A stretch of DNA of 64,000 nucleotides, from contig DDFF01000008.1 of NCBI GenBank assembly GCA_002337045.1, positions 62,001 through 126,000 of the forward strand, given 5' to 3'. The position numbers were made by a program, and so were the translations under genes. Shown piece by piece: positions 1 through 7,527 of this stretch; the stretch's first letter is position 1; each line of letters opens with the position of its first letter. Origin of the DNA: Bacteroidetes bacterium UBA1935 (GTDB taxonomy: Bacteria > Bacteroidota > Bacteroidia > Chitinophagales > Chitinophagaceae). Under the pieces are notes generated by a model. It was given only the letters and a program-made list of their open reading frames with translations. It was not told the origin of the DNA and did not search any database.

Positions 1-61
1 CAAATGTACTAAACAGATATTGAAAAATCCACTCATATTTAGCAGATTTATAATATTAATA

Positions 62-1495
62 TTATCGTGCTATCCATACTTCCGGATTCAGGCGTACGTT
101 GCTACGGCCTGTACTTTTCCAGATCTGTAAATTCAGAATGCTTTCGCCATCCTCATTCATTCTCACAACACCTATTTGTTGTTTTGTATTTACCTTCTGA
201 CCGGTTTGTACATTGGCTTTTGCCAGATTGGCATATACAGAGTTGTATGCACCATGAGATATGATAACATTCCAGTCTTTACCGTCTATAGAGAAAACTT
301 TCATTACAGTACCTTCAAAAATGCTTCTTACAGGTGCATTATGTGGTGTACTGATATCCACACCGTAGTTTTCCATTTCTACTTTTTGTGCTATGGCATG
401 GTGATATTTACCAAAACCTTGCGAAACAAAACCTTTATCTACAGGCCATGGCAAACGTCCACGGTTGTTTTCAAAGCTGTTCGATAGTGCGTTCGCCTCA
501 GGTGTCAGCGTATAGTCGTAGTTTTTAGGAACTACTGGTTTAGGTTGCGGGTTGCTTGCTACAGTATTGTTTGCAGCGGGCCTACCTTGGTTGTTATTTG
601 TTGATACAGTATTGTTTGCAGCAGGTTTACCTGTGTTCTGAACATTATTAGCAGCAGGCCTGTTAGTACTATTACCTGCAGCAGCTAGCATGTTTGCCTT
701 ACGTGCCTCTTCTTCTTTACGACGTTCTTCCTCTGCTCTTTTCCTAGCTTCTTCTTCCGCTTTTCTGCGTGCAATCTCCATCTCTCTGCGGATAATATCT
801 TCAATAGCTCTGTTCAGCTGTTTAGAGGCGCGCTTATCTTTATCTATCTGCGCCATCAGTTGTTTTTCCTGCCCCTTCAGCTCTTTTACTACCTGATTGG
901 TTTGGTTCGTTTCTTTCTGAATCTCTTGCTTTTGCTTCTCTTCTGTACTTAGCAATTCATCTTTTTCAGACTTTTCAGCATTCAGTACATCTATCTTTTT
1001 AACGATGATGCCTTGTGTTACCCTGATTTTATCTGCCTGTTGTTTGCGATACTCGCGATATTTTTTCAGGTATTTAGCCCTGCGTAGTGCTTCATTGAAG
1101 TCTTTTGAAGAAAAAAGGAAAGCAAGCATATCGTAAGAGCTGCGGCTGCGATAAGCATATCTTACAGATTGTGCATATCTGGCTTTCAGTACTTCCAGAT
1201 TTTGCTTTAGTGTATTTACCTCTTTGGTAGAGTTTTCAATATTGTTATTGATGTGGTTTATTTCTGCGTTGATGTTGCCGATCAGGCGCTGACGTTCTGC
1301 CAGTTTGCTTTGCAGGGCACGCAACTGCCCCATGGTAGCATTTTTATTTTGCTTGGTAGCCTCCAGTTGCGCCTCTGTCTGCTTGATGGATTCCATAATG
1401 CTTTGACGGCGCTTCACAAGATCTTCGCGCGAAGGCTGCTGCCCCCACATGCAAACGGGAAATAAAACAAGAAGAAATAAAGCAGTAATGCGCAT
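62..1495 (-). CDS. envC: EnvC-like murein hydrolase activator (coiled coil + degenerate LytM)
   Basis: The protein is likely a periplasmic activator of cell-wall amidases at the division site rather than an enzyme. An upstream in-frame ATG exists at 1534, but the ATG at 1495 (477 aa) is preferred because it opens directly on a signal peptide (MRITALFLLVLFPV). Next come long coiled-coil stretches (about residues 20-265), the last of them a Glu/Arg/Lys-rich helix, then a low-complexity linker with three PAANN repeats (about 278-315), then an M23/LytM domain (about 345-477). Zinc and catalytic positions are degraded: NYGVD stands where peptidases have HxGxD, and YANL where they have YAHL, although SHG remains. 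This matches non-catalytic EnvC. The gene is divergent from yicC. The family call is firm; the partner amidase is unknown. Confidence 0.87.
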   Translation of the reverse strand: MRITALFLLVLFPVCMWGQQPSREDLVKRRQSIMESIKQTEAQLEATKQNKNATMGQLRALQSKLAERQRLIGNINAEINHINNNIENSTKEVNTLKQNLEVLKARYAQSVRYAYRSRSSYDMLAFLFSSKDFNEALRRAKYLKKYREYRKQQADKIRVTQGIIVKKIDVLNAEKSEKDELLSTEEKQKQEIQKETNQTNQVVKELKGQEKQLMAQIDKDKRASKQLNRAIEDIIRREMEIARRKAEEEARKRAEEERRKEEEARKANMLAAAGNSTNRPAANNVQNTGKPAANNTVSTNNNQGRPAANNTVASNPQPKPVVPKNYDYTLTPEANALSNSFENNRGRLPWPVDKGFVSQGFGKYHHAIAQKVEMENYGVDISTPHNAPVRSIFEGTVMKVFSIDGKDWNVIISHGAYNSVYANLAKANVQTGQKVNTKQQIGVVRMNEDGESILNLQIWKSTGRSNVRLNPEVWIAR

Positions 1496-1648
1496 CCAAT
1501 GAGGGTCTTTTACCAAAGCAACAAAAATAACCAAATATCGCTGCCAACCGAACCATATTGACTGTTTTAAGACGATTTTAGCCTTTTTTATTATAAAACG
1601 GCGCCTTTCACTTTTTTATACTTTCTTTGTTTTCTCAAATTACAGGGT

Positions 1649-2524
1649 ATGCTGTATTCAATGACAGGTTTTGGCCGTGCAGAAGCTACAATAAATGGCA
1701 GGCAGGTAGTAGTAGAGATGAAATCACTCAATGGCAAACAGTTTGATATTGTTACCAAACTACCACCCATTCTCCGTTCTTATGAGCTTGATATCCGCAA
1801 TATGCTCAATGGTATATTGATGCGGGGTACGATAGACCTGACAATTGCTATTAAACAGGAAGGCGCGTCTAAGCCGATGGTTGTAAACACGGGCTTGGCA
1901 AAGTTCTACTACGAAAGCATGAAACAGATAGCCACAGACCTGAATATACCAGAAGATAATATACTGGCTACGCTGATGCGTATGCCTGAGGTTGTTGCCG
2001 CAGATCAGGATGTGATAGCTGAAGAAGAATGGCTACAACTGAAAACTGTAATAGAAACGGCTGCTAACCACCTGATGACGCACCGTAAAAATGAGGGCAA
2101 TGCATTGCATAAGGATTTACACAACAGAATCCAGAATATTGAAGGATTGCTGCAGGATGTAATACCGCTAGAAACACAGCGTACCGAAAAAATCAGGGGT
2201 AGAATCATGCAGTCGCTACAGGATATGGTAGGTAGCGAAAATGTAGACCCGAACAGGTTTGAGCAGGAAATGATTTACTACCTGGAACGTATAGATATAT
2301 CTGAAGAAAAAACAAGGCTGAAACAACACTGCGTATACTTTCATGAAACGGTAGAGAAACCCGGTACATCAAAAGGTAAAGTACTTGGGTTTATCTTGCA
2401 GGAAGTGGGCAGGGAGATAAATACGCTGGGTTCTAAGGCAAACAATGCAGAAATACAGCAGATAGTTATCAATATGAAAGACGAGCTTGAAAAAGCTAAA
2501 GAACAGGTTTTGAATATCTTATAA
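1649..2524 (+). CDS. yicC: YicC/YloC family endoribonuclease
   Basis: This 291-residue protein opens with the family signature MLYSMTGFGRAE and ends with the DUF1732-type C-terminus (LGFILQEVGREINTLGSKAN, then a helical tail), so both halves of the YicC family are present at normal length. Members studied in other bacteria are metal-dependent endoribonucleases that act in RNA turnover; that role is family knowledge, not visible here. It is the first gene of a rightward run; gldH begins 31 bases after its stop, so they may be co-transcribed. The upstream 110 bases are T-rich but no clean Bacteroidota promoter was identified. Confidence 0.92.
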   Translation: MLYSMTGFGRAEATINGRQVVVEMKSLNGKQFDIVTKLPPILRSYELDIRNMLNGILMRGTIDLTIAIKQEGASKPMVVNTGLAKFYYESMKQIATDLNIPEDNILATLMRMPEVVAADQDVIAEEEWLQLKTVIETAANHLMTHRKNEGNALHKDLHNRIQNIEGLLQDVIPLETQRTEKIRGRIMQSLQDMVGSENVDPNRFEQEMIYYLERIDISEEKTRLKQHCVYFHETVEKPGTSKGKVLGFILQEVGREINTLGSKANNAEIQQIVINMKDELEKAKEQVLNIL

Positions 2525-2555
2525 TTTTGAACGCAGGTTCGAATACAAATAGTGC

Positions 2556-3056
2556 ATGTTACGTACATATATCTTAGTATTATCTCTTATAGTTATCATA
2601 TTTGGTAGTTGTGTACCTTCTCCGCAATACCAGAAGGAATATGCCATACCGCAAAATGAGTGGAAGTACGATTTTCGCCCTTCTTTCAAATTTGATATTA
2701 CAGATACCAACGCACGTTACAACCTCTATTTCCTGATAAGGCATACAGAAACATATCCCAATTCAAACATATGGATATGGGTATATACCCAAAAGCCTGG
2801 CGATAGTACATTTGAAAAAACAAGGCTCGAAATACCATTGGCAGAGCCAAATGGTAAATGGATGGGCAGAGGTATGGGCACCATCTGGGAGCAACGCCTG
2901 CCAATATCAAACGACGGAGATACCGTTATGCTACGCAAAAAAGGTACCTGGGAAATACGTTTTGAACAAAATATGCGTGTAAATCCGTTGCCTGAAGTAT
3001 TGCAAGTGGGTTTGCGTGTAGAAAAGCACCCGCTTCGTACCTTTAACGGGCAATAG
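2556..3056 (+). CDS. gldH: Gliding motility lipoprotein GldH
   Basis: The 166-residue product begins with a lipoprotein signal peptide ending in a GSC lipobox (Cys at about residue 19). The body resembles GldH: DFRPSFKFDITDTNARYNLY near the start, then NIWIWVYTQKP, and a C-terminal VLQVGLRVEKHP. In Flavobacterium GldH is needed for gliding and is linked to the GldK-N/T9SS apparatus. T9SS cargo domains elsewhere in this window agree with the system being present. The gene lies between yicC and a histidine kinase, with 15 bases to the kinase start, which suggests one transcript. Confidence 0.88.
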   Translation: MLRTYILVLSLIVIIFGSCVPSPQYQKEYAIPQNEWKYDFRPSFKFDITDTNARYNLYFLIRHTETYPNSNIWIWVYTQKPGDSTFEKTRLEIPLAEPNGKWMGRGMGTIWEQRLPISNDGDTVMLRKKGTWEIRFEQNMRVNPLPEVLQVGLRVEKHPLRTFNGQ

Positions 3057-3071
3057 ACTTAACTATACCCG

Positions 3072-4043
3072 ATGCGTTTTTTTACTACTGTTCATTTATT
3101 GTTGCTGACCTACATAGTAGCAGCACTTGTATTTTGGGGTTTCAGCCTCAACAGGAAGAGTATTGATATTTATAATCAGGGTGTCGCTATTCTGAAAACA
3201 GAAGTAGACAGTGCGCAGTACCCCGAAATGTATAATTCACGTATTCAGCAACTGAAGGCAAAACTGAATACAGATGAAAAGCAATATCTGGGAGAGGGTT
3301 CTACATTCCTTTTAGTAATACTAATAGGTGCAGCAGTTGTTTATAGTTCATTCCGCAGAAGCATAAGGCTATCAAGACAACAAAACAATTTCATGTTGTC
3401 TGTAACACACGAACTTAAATCGCCCATTGCCGCCATGAAGCTGAATCTGCAAACAATGGAGCGGCACAAGCTGGACGAAGAAAAAAAGGCCATGCTGATA
3501 GACCGTTGTGTGAAGGAGGCTAATCGACTGAATGATTTGTGTAACAATATGCTGATAGCATCGCAGATGGAGGGTAGGCAATACGTGCCTGCAAGAGAAA
3601 TACTCCAGCTAGATGAATTGGTACAGAGCAGCACTAAAGACTATGCAGCAAGGTACCCGGGTAGGTTTATTGAAAACACAATAGAAAGTTGCCGGTTGAA
3701 TGGTGACAAACTGCTATTGCAAATGGCACTGAACAACCTGTTGGAAAATGCTGTGAAATATACACCTGCCGATAAGCCTGTAACAATAAGCCTGCAACTG
3801 AAAAATAACAGTGCGGTAATACAAATTGCCGATAACGGACCTGGTATACCTGATGCGGAGAAAGGCAAGGTGTTCAATAAGTTTTATCGTATAGGCAATG
3901 AAGAAACGCGCAAATCTAAAGGAACGGGATTGGGCTTATACCTTACATCAAAAATCATCAGACAGCACAATGGTAAGATAGCGGTGCTTGATAATGTTCC
4001 TTCAGGTTGCATCTTCGAGATAATGCTACCTGTTTCTGCTTAA
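3072..4043 (+). CDS. Membrane sensor histidine kinase, orphan
   Basis: The 323-residue kinase has an N-terminal membrane helix (about residues 7-25), a short periplasmic stretch of about 50 residues, a second membrane helix (about 77-93), and a HisKA domain with the phospho-acceptor His113 in SVTHELKSP. The HATPase domain shows the N box (NNLLENAVKYTP), DNGPGIPD and GTGLGLYL. All catalytic motifs look intact. The sensor region is too small for a standard fold and the ligand is unknown. No response regulator is adjacent, so its partner must lie elsewhere. It follows gldH at 15 bases and its stop codon overlaps that of the convergent rnhB gene. Confidence 0.88.
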   Translation: MRFFTTVHLLLLTYIVAALVFWGFSLNRKSIDIYNQGVAILKTEVDSAQYPEMYNSRIQQLKAKLNTDEKQYLGEGSTFLLVILIGAAVVYSSFRRSIRLSRQQNNFMLSVTHELKSPIAAMKLNLQTMERHKLDEEKKAMLIDRCVKEANRLNDLCNNMLIASQMEGRQYVPAREILQLDELVQSSTKDYAARYPGRFIENTIESCRLNGDKLLLQMALNNLLENAVKYTPADKPVTISLQLKNNSAVIQIADNGPGIPDAEKGKVFNKFYRIGNEETRKSKGTGLGLYLTSKIIRQHNGKIAVLDNVPSGCIFEIMLPVSA

Positions 4044-4645
4044 CCAACAGCAGTTTTATCCCACTTAAAAGTTTTGCGGTGATGCTTGCACATACCATGC
4101 TCATGCAGCTTGGCTACATGCTTGGCAGTACCATAGCCCTTGTTGTCCTTCCAGCCATAGTGCGGATATTCTGTATCTATCTGCAACATGTATTCGTCCC
4201 TATGTGTTTTAGCAAGTATACTAGCTGCGGCTATCGATGCATACTTAGCATCTCCGCCAACTATGCACTGGTGTGGTATGCCCAAATAAGGGGTGAATCT
4301 GTTGCCGTCAATCAATAGCAGTTCGGGTTTAGTTTTCAGGTTATCCACAGCTGTATGCATTGCTTTGAAGGAAGCTTTCAGAATATTTATTTCATCTATT
4401 TCTCCTTCGCTTATTTGAGCCACTGCCCATGCAATAGCTTCCTCTTCAATAATAGGACGCAGCTTTTCGCGGTCGGCTTCTGTCAGTTTTTTACTGTCAT
4501 TCAATAACGGATGATAAAACCCTTCCGGCAAAATTACGGCTGCTGCAAATACAGGCCCCGCTAGGCATCCCCTGCCTGCTTCGTCGCATCCTGCCTCTAC
4601 AATACCTTGCTGATAATATGCTTTTAACTGCCCTTCCTTTGCCAT
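4040..4645 (-). CDS. rnhB: Ribonuclease HII
   Basis: RNase HII cleaves the RNA strand of RNA-DNA hybrids and starts removal of single ribonucleotides from DNA. The 201-residue protein has the type 2 RNase H signature GCDEAGRGCLAGPV with the first acidic pair, LLIDGN with the next acidic residue, and the SIAAASILAKTHRDEYM helix. Length is normal for the family. Transcribed leftward; its stop codon overlaps the stop of the convergent histidine kinase (4040-4043). A minus-strand terminator (4664-4696) separates it from the secreted-protein gene upstream. Confidence 0.95.
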   Translation of the reverse strand: MAKEGQLKAYYQQGIVEAGCDEAGRGCLAGPVFAAAVILPEGFYHPLLNDSKKLTEADREKLRPIIEEEAIAWAVAQISEGEIDEINILKASFKAMHTAVDNLKTKPELLLIDGNRFTPYLGIPHQCIVGGDAKYASIAAASILAKTHRDEYMLQIDTEYPHYGWKDNKGYGTAKHVAKLHEHGMCKHHRKTFKWDKTAVG

Positions 4646-4663
4646 TGGGTAAAAATAGGAAGT

Positions 4664-4696
4664 ATATATAAAAAAATAAGAGCCCTATAAAGGGCC
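4664..4696 (-). terminator. Intrinsic terminator of the 4727-5275 gene
   Basis: On the minus strand a GCCCT-TTAT-AGGGC hairpin (plus-strand arms 4682-4686 and 4691-4695) is followed by TCTTA and a T run. It lies between the secreted protein gene and rnhB, so it would stop transcripts of the former. Confidence 0.65.
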
Positions 4697-4726
4697 CTTC
4701 TGTATAAGGGATAAGAGAGAGACTAA

Positions 4727-5275
4727 TTAAAGCTGTGTAGCAGTGTAAACTACATCTACAGTATAAGTACCTGCAGGGTAAGCGAAACCAGGTGTAGCAT
4801 TGTATTGGATGCTGAATGTTTGGTTGCCACCGTTGTTACAGTTTGTCAACAGGTTTTGTGCAGTTGCACTCAGGTCAGCATAGCTAGATGCGCTGAACGG
4901 AGAAGCGATAGCACCACCGGTTGCGTTTGCAGGAACACGCAGGTCAAGAACACCAGCTACCGGCATTACAGGAGCAGGAGTTGTTGTACCTGTGTATGAG
5001 AAGTTAGCATTGTTAGTTTTTACTGTTACGCCAAATTTTTTGTTTGAGCGAACTTTCAGTTCCTGATTAGAAGAGCTAACACCGTTTGCATAGTCGTTAA
5101 CAGTGTTGAAAGCCAGGTTAACAGCAGCACCAGTAGCAGTAGTAGATCCTGTGAAAGTCAGTTCGATTGCGTTGCTCAGGTTCAGGTTAACTGTTTGAGT
5201 AGCTGTAGAAGCAACTTGTGCTTTTGCTGCGAAACCTGTTACTGCCAGTGCAATGATTGCGATTACCTTTTTCAT
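4727..5275 (-). CDS. Secreted beta-rich protein of unknown function
   Basis: I do not recognise a named family. The 182-residue product has a clear signal peptide (MKKVIAIIALAVTGFAAKAQ) and a mature part rich in Thr, Ala, Asn and Val, with alternating hydrophobic strands, and it ends in AGTYTVDVVYTATQL. Such an ending, and the small single-domain size, recall secreted fimbrial-like or DUF4402/spore-coat-U-like beta sandwiches, but this is only a resemblance. Codon use is narrow and repetitive (many GCA, GTT, AAC), as in highly expressed surface proteins. It stands alone between non-coding stretches and has its own terminator, so it is likely monocistronic. Confidence 0.7.
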   Translation of the reverse strand: MKKVIAIIALAVTGFAAKAQVASTATQTVNLNLSNAIELTFTGSTTATGAAVNLAFNTVNDYANGVSSSNQELKVRSNKKFGVTVKTNNANFSYTGTTTPAPVMPVAGVLDLRVPANATGGAIASPFSASSYADLSATAQNLLTNCNNGGNQTFSIQYNATPGFAYPAGTYTVDVVYTATQL

Positions 5276-5448
5276 TATCGTTGTTTGTTTTGTTGTTAGG
5301 TTGAATTATTTGCTTTTGATAACACAAAGATGGGCGTATCGACAGGGGATAATGAAATAATAAGCGCCTGTTAACTCCGGCTTTACAACTGGTTAACAAG
5401 CGCTTAACAAATAATATATTTCTGAGTGTAATAAGGAGGGGAAATCCC

Positions 5449-6210
5449 TTATTTTACTGTACTTCTGGCTTCTTTTGTAGCCTGGGACAATTCGCGTATC
5501 AGCAGAGGGTCGCGTTCTATAGCATTGCCTACTACTACTATATTGGCACCCGCTTTACAGTTTTCATACACTTTCTCAGGTGTGTGTATACCGCCACCAA
5601 CAAACAGTGGTATTTCTATACGGCTGCTTACAGTATGTATCATTTCCTTGCTGATAGGGTTTTTTGCACCGCTACCTGCATCCATGTATATAATATGCTT
5701 GCCCTGCAACTCGCCCGCCCAGGCAGTGCATAGTGCTATATCTGGCTTGTTGGCGGGTATTGGCACAGCATGGCTCATATACGATACCGTGGTTGGTGTA
5801 CCACCATCTATTACCATATAGCCTGTAGATATCACCTCCAACCCGCTGGCTTTTACCGCAGGTGCAGATACAACATGCTGACCTATAAGCAGTTCCGGAT
5901 TTCGCCCTGATATTAAGGACAGGTATAAAAGTGCATCTGCATACGGTGTTACCTGTGCGGGGCTACCCGGAAACAGGATAACGGGTATATCACTTTCTGC
6001 CTTAAAACGTTGAATACAAGCTTCTAAATTGTCGGCTACAACAAGGCTGCCGCCCATCAATACATAATCGACAGCGGCACCGTTGCATAGTTTTGCCAAA
6101 TGAATCATGTCTGCAGGGGCAACTTTATCAGGGTCTATCAATACAGCAAAGCCGCTACGGTTTTGCCGTTTCATAGTAAGCAGATCCTGATATATTTTTC
6201 CTGTAGCCAT
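5449..6210 (-). CDS. Geranylgeranylglyceryl/heptaprenylglyceryl phosphate synthase family protein
   Basis: The product resembles the PcrB/GGGPS TIM-barrel enzymes that join a polyprenyl diphosphate to sn-glycerol-1-phosphate, the first step of archaeal-type ether lipids. Visible family features are the FAVLIDPDK start, YVLMGGS, STGYMVIDGG, IIYMDAGSGA and the phosphate-binding VGGGIHTPEKV and ANIVVVGNAIE. An upstream ATG two codons earlier (6216) is possible; the ATG at 6210 gives 253 aa. It lies between mscL and the secreted protein gene, both on the same strand, with no lipid genes nearby. The substrate length cannot be read by eye. The family is known in Bacteroidota; its lipid product there is poorly established. 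Confidence 0.88.
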   Translation of the reverse strand: MATGKIYQDLLTMKRQNRSGFAVLIDPDKVAPADMIHLAKLCNGAAVDYVLMGGSLVVADNLEACIQRFKAESDIPVILFPGSPAQVTPYADALLYLSLISGRNPELLIGQHVVSAPAVKASGLEVISTGYMVIDGGTPTTVSYMSHAVPIPANKPDIALCTAWAGELQGKHIIYMDAGSGAKNPISKEMIHTVSSRIEIPLFVGGGIHTPEKVYENCKAGANIVVVGNAIERDPLLIRELSQATKEARSTVK

Positions 6211-6287
6211 AAACAAAAGCCGAGCTATGGCACAAAAATGCGTAAATAATCGCTTTTATACCACAAAAACTTTCAACAAACTGATTG

Positions 6288-6719
6288 TTATTTCTTTAAT
6301 GCATCCCTTATTTCCATCAGCAGCTTGTCTGTAGATGATGGCTCTGCTGGTGCAGCAGGTGCCGCTTCTTTCTCTTTTTGCATGCGTGCCATAGCACGAA
6401 CTACCAGAAATATGCAAAAAGCTATAATAAGAAAATCTACTATAGTTTGTATAAAGTGGCCATATGCAAATACGTTTGCACCTGCTTCTTTTGCCTGCGC
6501 AAGCGATGTATATACATCTCCATCTTTTGCAGCTTTCAATACCATGAATTTGTCATCGAATTTTTGGCCACCTGTTGCCATACCAATTACAGGCATCAAT
6601 ATATCGTCTACCATAGCGGTTACGATTTTGCCAAAAGCACCGCCGATTACTACACCGACAGCAAGGTCCATAACATTGCCACGCATGGCAAAGGCTTTAA
6701 AATCCTGAAAGAATCCCAT
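6288..6719 (-). CDS. mscL: Large-conductance mechanosensitive channel MscL
   Basis: MscL opens under membrane tension during osmotic downshock. The 143-residue protein starts with the family N-terminus (FQDFKAFAMRGNVMDLAVGVVIGGAFGKIV), which forms the amphipathic helix and first membrane helix. It is followed by a periplasmic loop and the second membrane helix (FIQTIVDFLIIAFCIFLVVRA), then a charged cytoplasmic helix. Length is typical. It is divergent from the tetR-led efflux operon, with about 180 bases between the starts. Confidence 0.95.
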   Translation of the reverse strand: MGFFQDFKAFAMRGNVMDLAVGVVIGGAFGKIVTAMVDDILMPVIGMATGGQKFDDKFMVLKAAKDGDVYTSLAQAKEAGANVFAYGHFIQTIVDFLIIAFCIFLVVRAMARMQKEKEAAPAAPAEPSSTDKLLMEIRDALKK

Positions 6720-6852
6720 AATACAGATTTTGCTTAAAACTAATAATTATTAGTTGAAACAGGAAGAAGATGCAACGAAGCCTTATAAGGTATCCCCCTG
6801 ATAATGAACTATTTGTTTTATTGATACTAACTATAAATACAAAATATACACA

Positions 6853-6880
6853 GGAAACGTTTTTTATGAAAAATGTTTCC
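6853..6880. promoter_or_regulatory. 28-bp palindrome, probable TetR operator
   Basis: Outer arms GGAAAC (6853-6858) and GTTTCC (6875-6880) and inner T5/A5 runs give an imperfect palindrome in which 12 of 14 position pairs match. It lies 21 bases before the tetR ATG and ends just before the -7 element at 6882. The size and symmetry fit a TetR-family dimer site, and the position fits autorepression. No binding data are visible. Confidence 0.6.
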
Positions 6881-6881
6881 A

Positions 6882-6889
6882 TAGTTTTG
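6882..6889 (+). promoter_or_regulatory. -7 element of the tetR-efflux operon promoter
   Basis: TAGTTTTG matches the Bacteroidota -7 consensus TAnnTTTG. A weak -33 (TTTA, 6863-6866) falls inside the palindrome. Predicted transcription would start only a few bases before the ATG at 6901, leaving almost no leader. Confidence 0.6.
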
Positions 6890-6900
6890 CGCTCATTAAT

Positions 6901-7527
6901 ATGGAACCATTAAATAAAATACTCAGTGCTTCCACGGAATTGTTCCGCCAGTATGGCTTTAAGACAATAACCATGGATGATATAGCGAGAAGGGCGGGTA
7001 TATCTAAAAAGACGCTTTATCAGCATTTTGCCAACAAGGGCGAGGTGATAAACGAAGCCCTTACCTGGTACCAGGGTAGTGTATCAGATTCGTGCATCAG
7101 TATTATGAACCAGTCTGAAAATGCGATAGAGGGTATGGTGAAGGTGATGATGATGTTTGATGACATGCTGGCAAACATGAACCCGATAGCGATGCTGGAA
7201 CTGGAACGCTACTACCCGGAGGCTTTTAAAATATTTAAAACCAATATGTTGGAAAAAGATATAGAGGCCATCAAAGAAAACATCATTTGGGGTATGAAGG
7301 ATGGCCTGTATCGCGAAAATCTGAACGCAGATTTTATGGCAAGGTACAGAATGGAGGTATCGATGTTGGTACTGCACCCCAATCTGATGGTAAACAGCCG
7401 CAACGATTTACAATTTGTAATGCACGAAGTAGCAGAACATTTCCTCTACGGCATTATGACACCCAAAGGAGAAAAACTATACCAGAAATATAAAGAACAA
7501 TACGTAAAGCAAGTTTCCAAGTTATGA
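6901..7527 (+). CDS. TetR/AcrR family transcriptional regulator
   Basis: The 208-residue protein has a TetR-type helix-turn-helix near its N-terminus (TITMDDIARRAGISKKTLYQ, then HFANKGEV, about residues 22-50). A helical ligand-binding domain follows. As the first gene of the operon, with an ATGA overlap to tolC (7524-7527), it is probably the local repressor of the efflux pump, acting on the palindrome upstream of its own start. The ligand is unknown; substrates of the pump, or products of the polyketide-type genes after it, are possible inducers (inference). Confidence 0.9.
   Translation: MEPLNKILSASTELFRQYGFKTITMDDIARRAGISKKTLYQHFANKGEVINEALTWYQGSVSDSCISIMNQSENAIEGMVKVMMMFDDMLANMNPIAMLELERYYPEAFKIFKTNMLEKDIEAIKENIIWGMKDGLYRENLNADFMARYRMEVSMLVLHPNLMVNSRNDLQFVMHEVAEHFLYGIMTPKGEKLYQKYKEQYVKQVSKL

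Noticed and set aside
2534..2549. T-loop-like sequence GGTTCGAAT between yicC and gldH, suggestive of a tRNA
   Set aside because: The flanking bases do not form a T stem and no cloverleaf or acceptor stem fits in the 31-base gap.
5428..5455. Inverted repeat AATAAGG/CCTTATT at the end of the GGGP synthase-family gene, taken as a terminator
   Set aside because: On the coding strand of that gene no T run follows the weak stem, so I did not list it.
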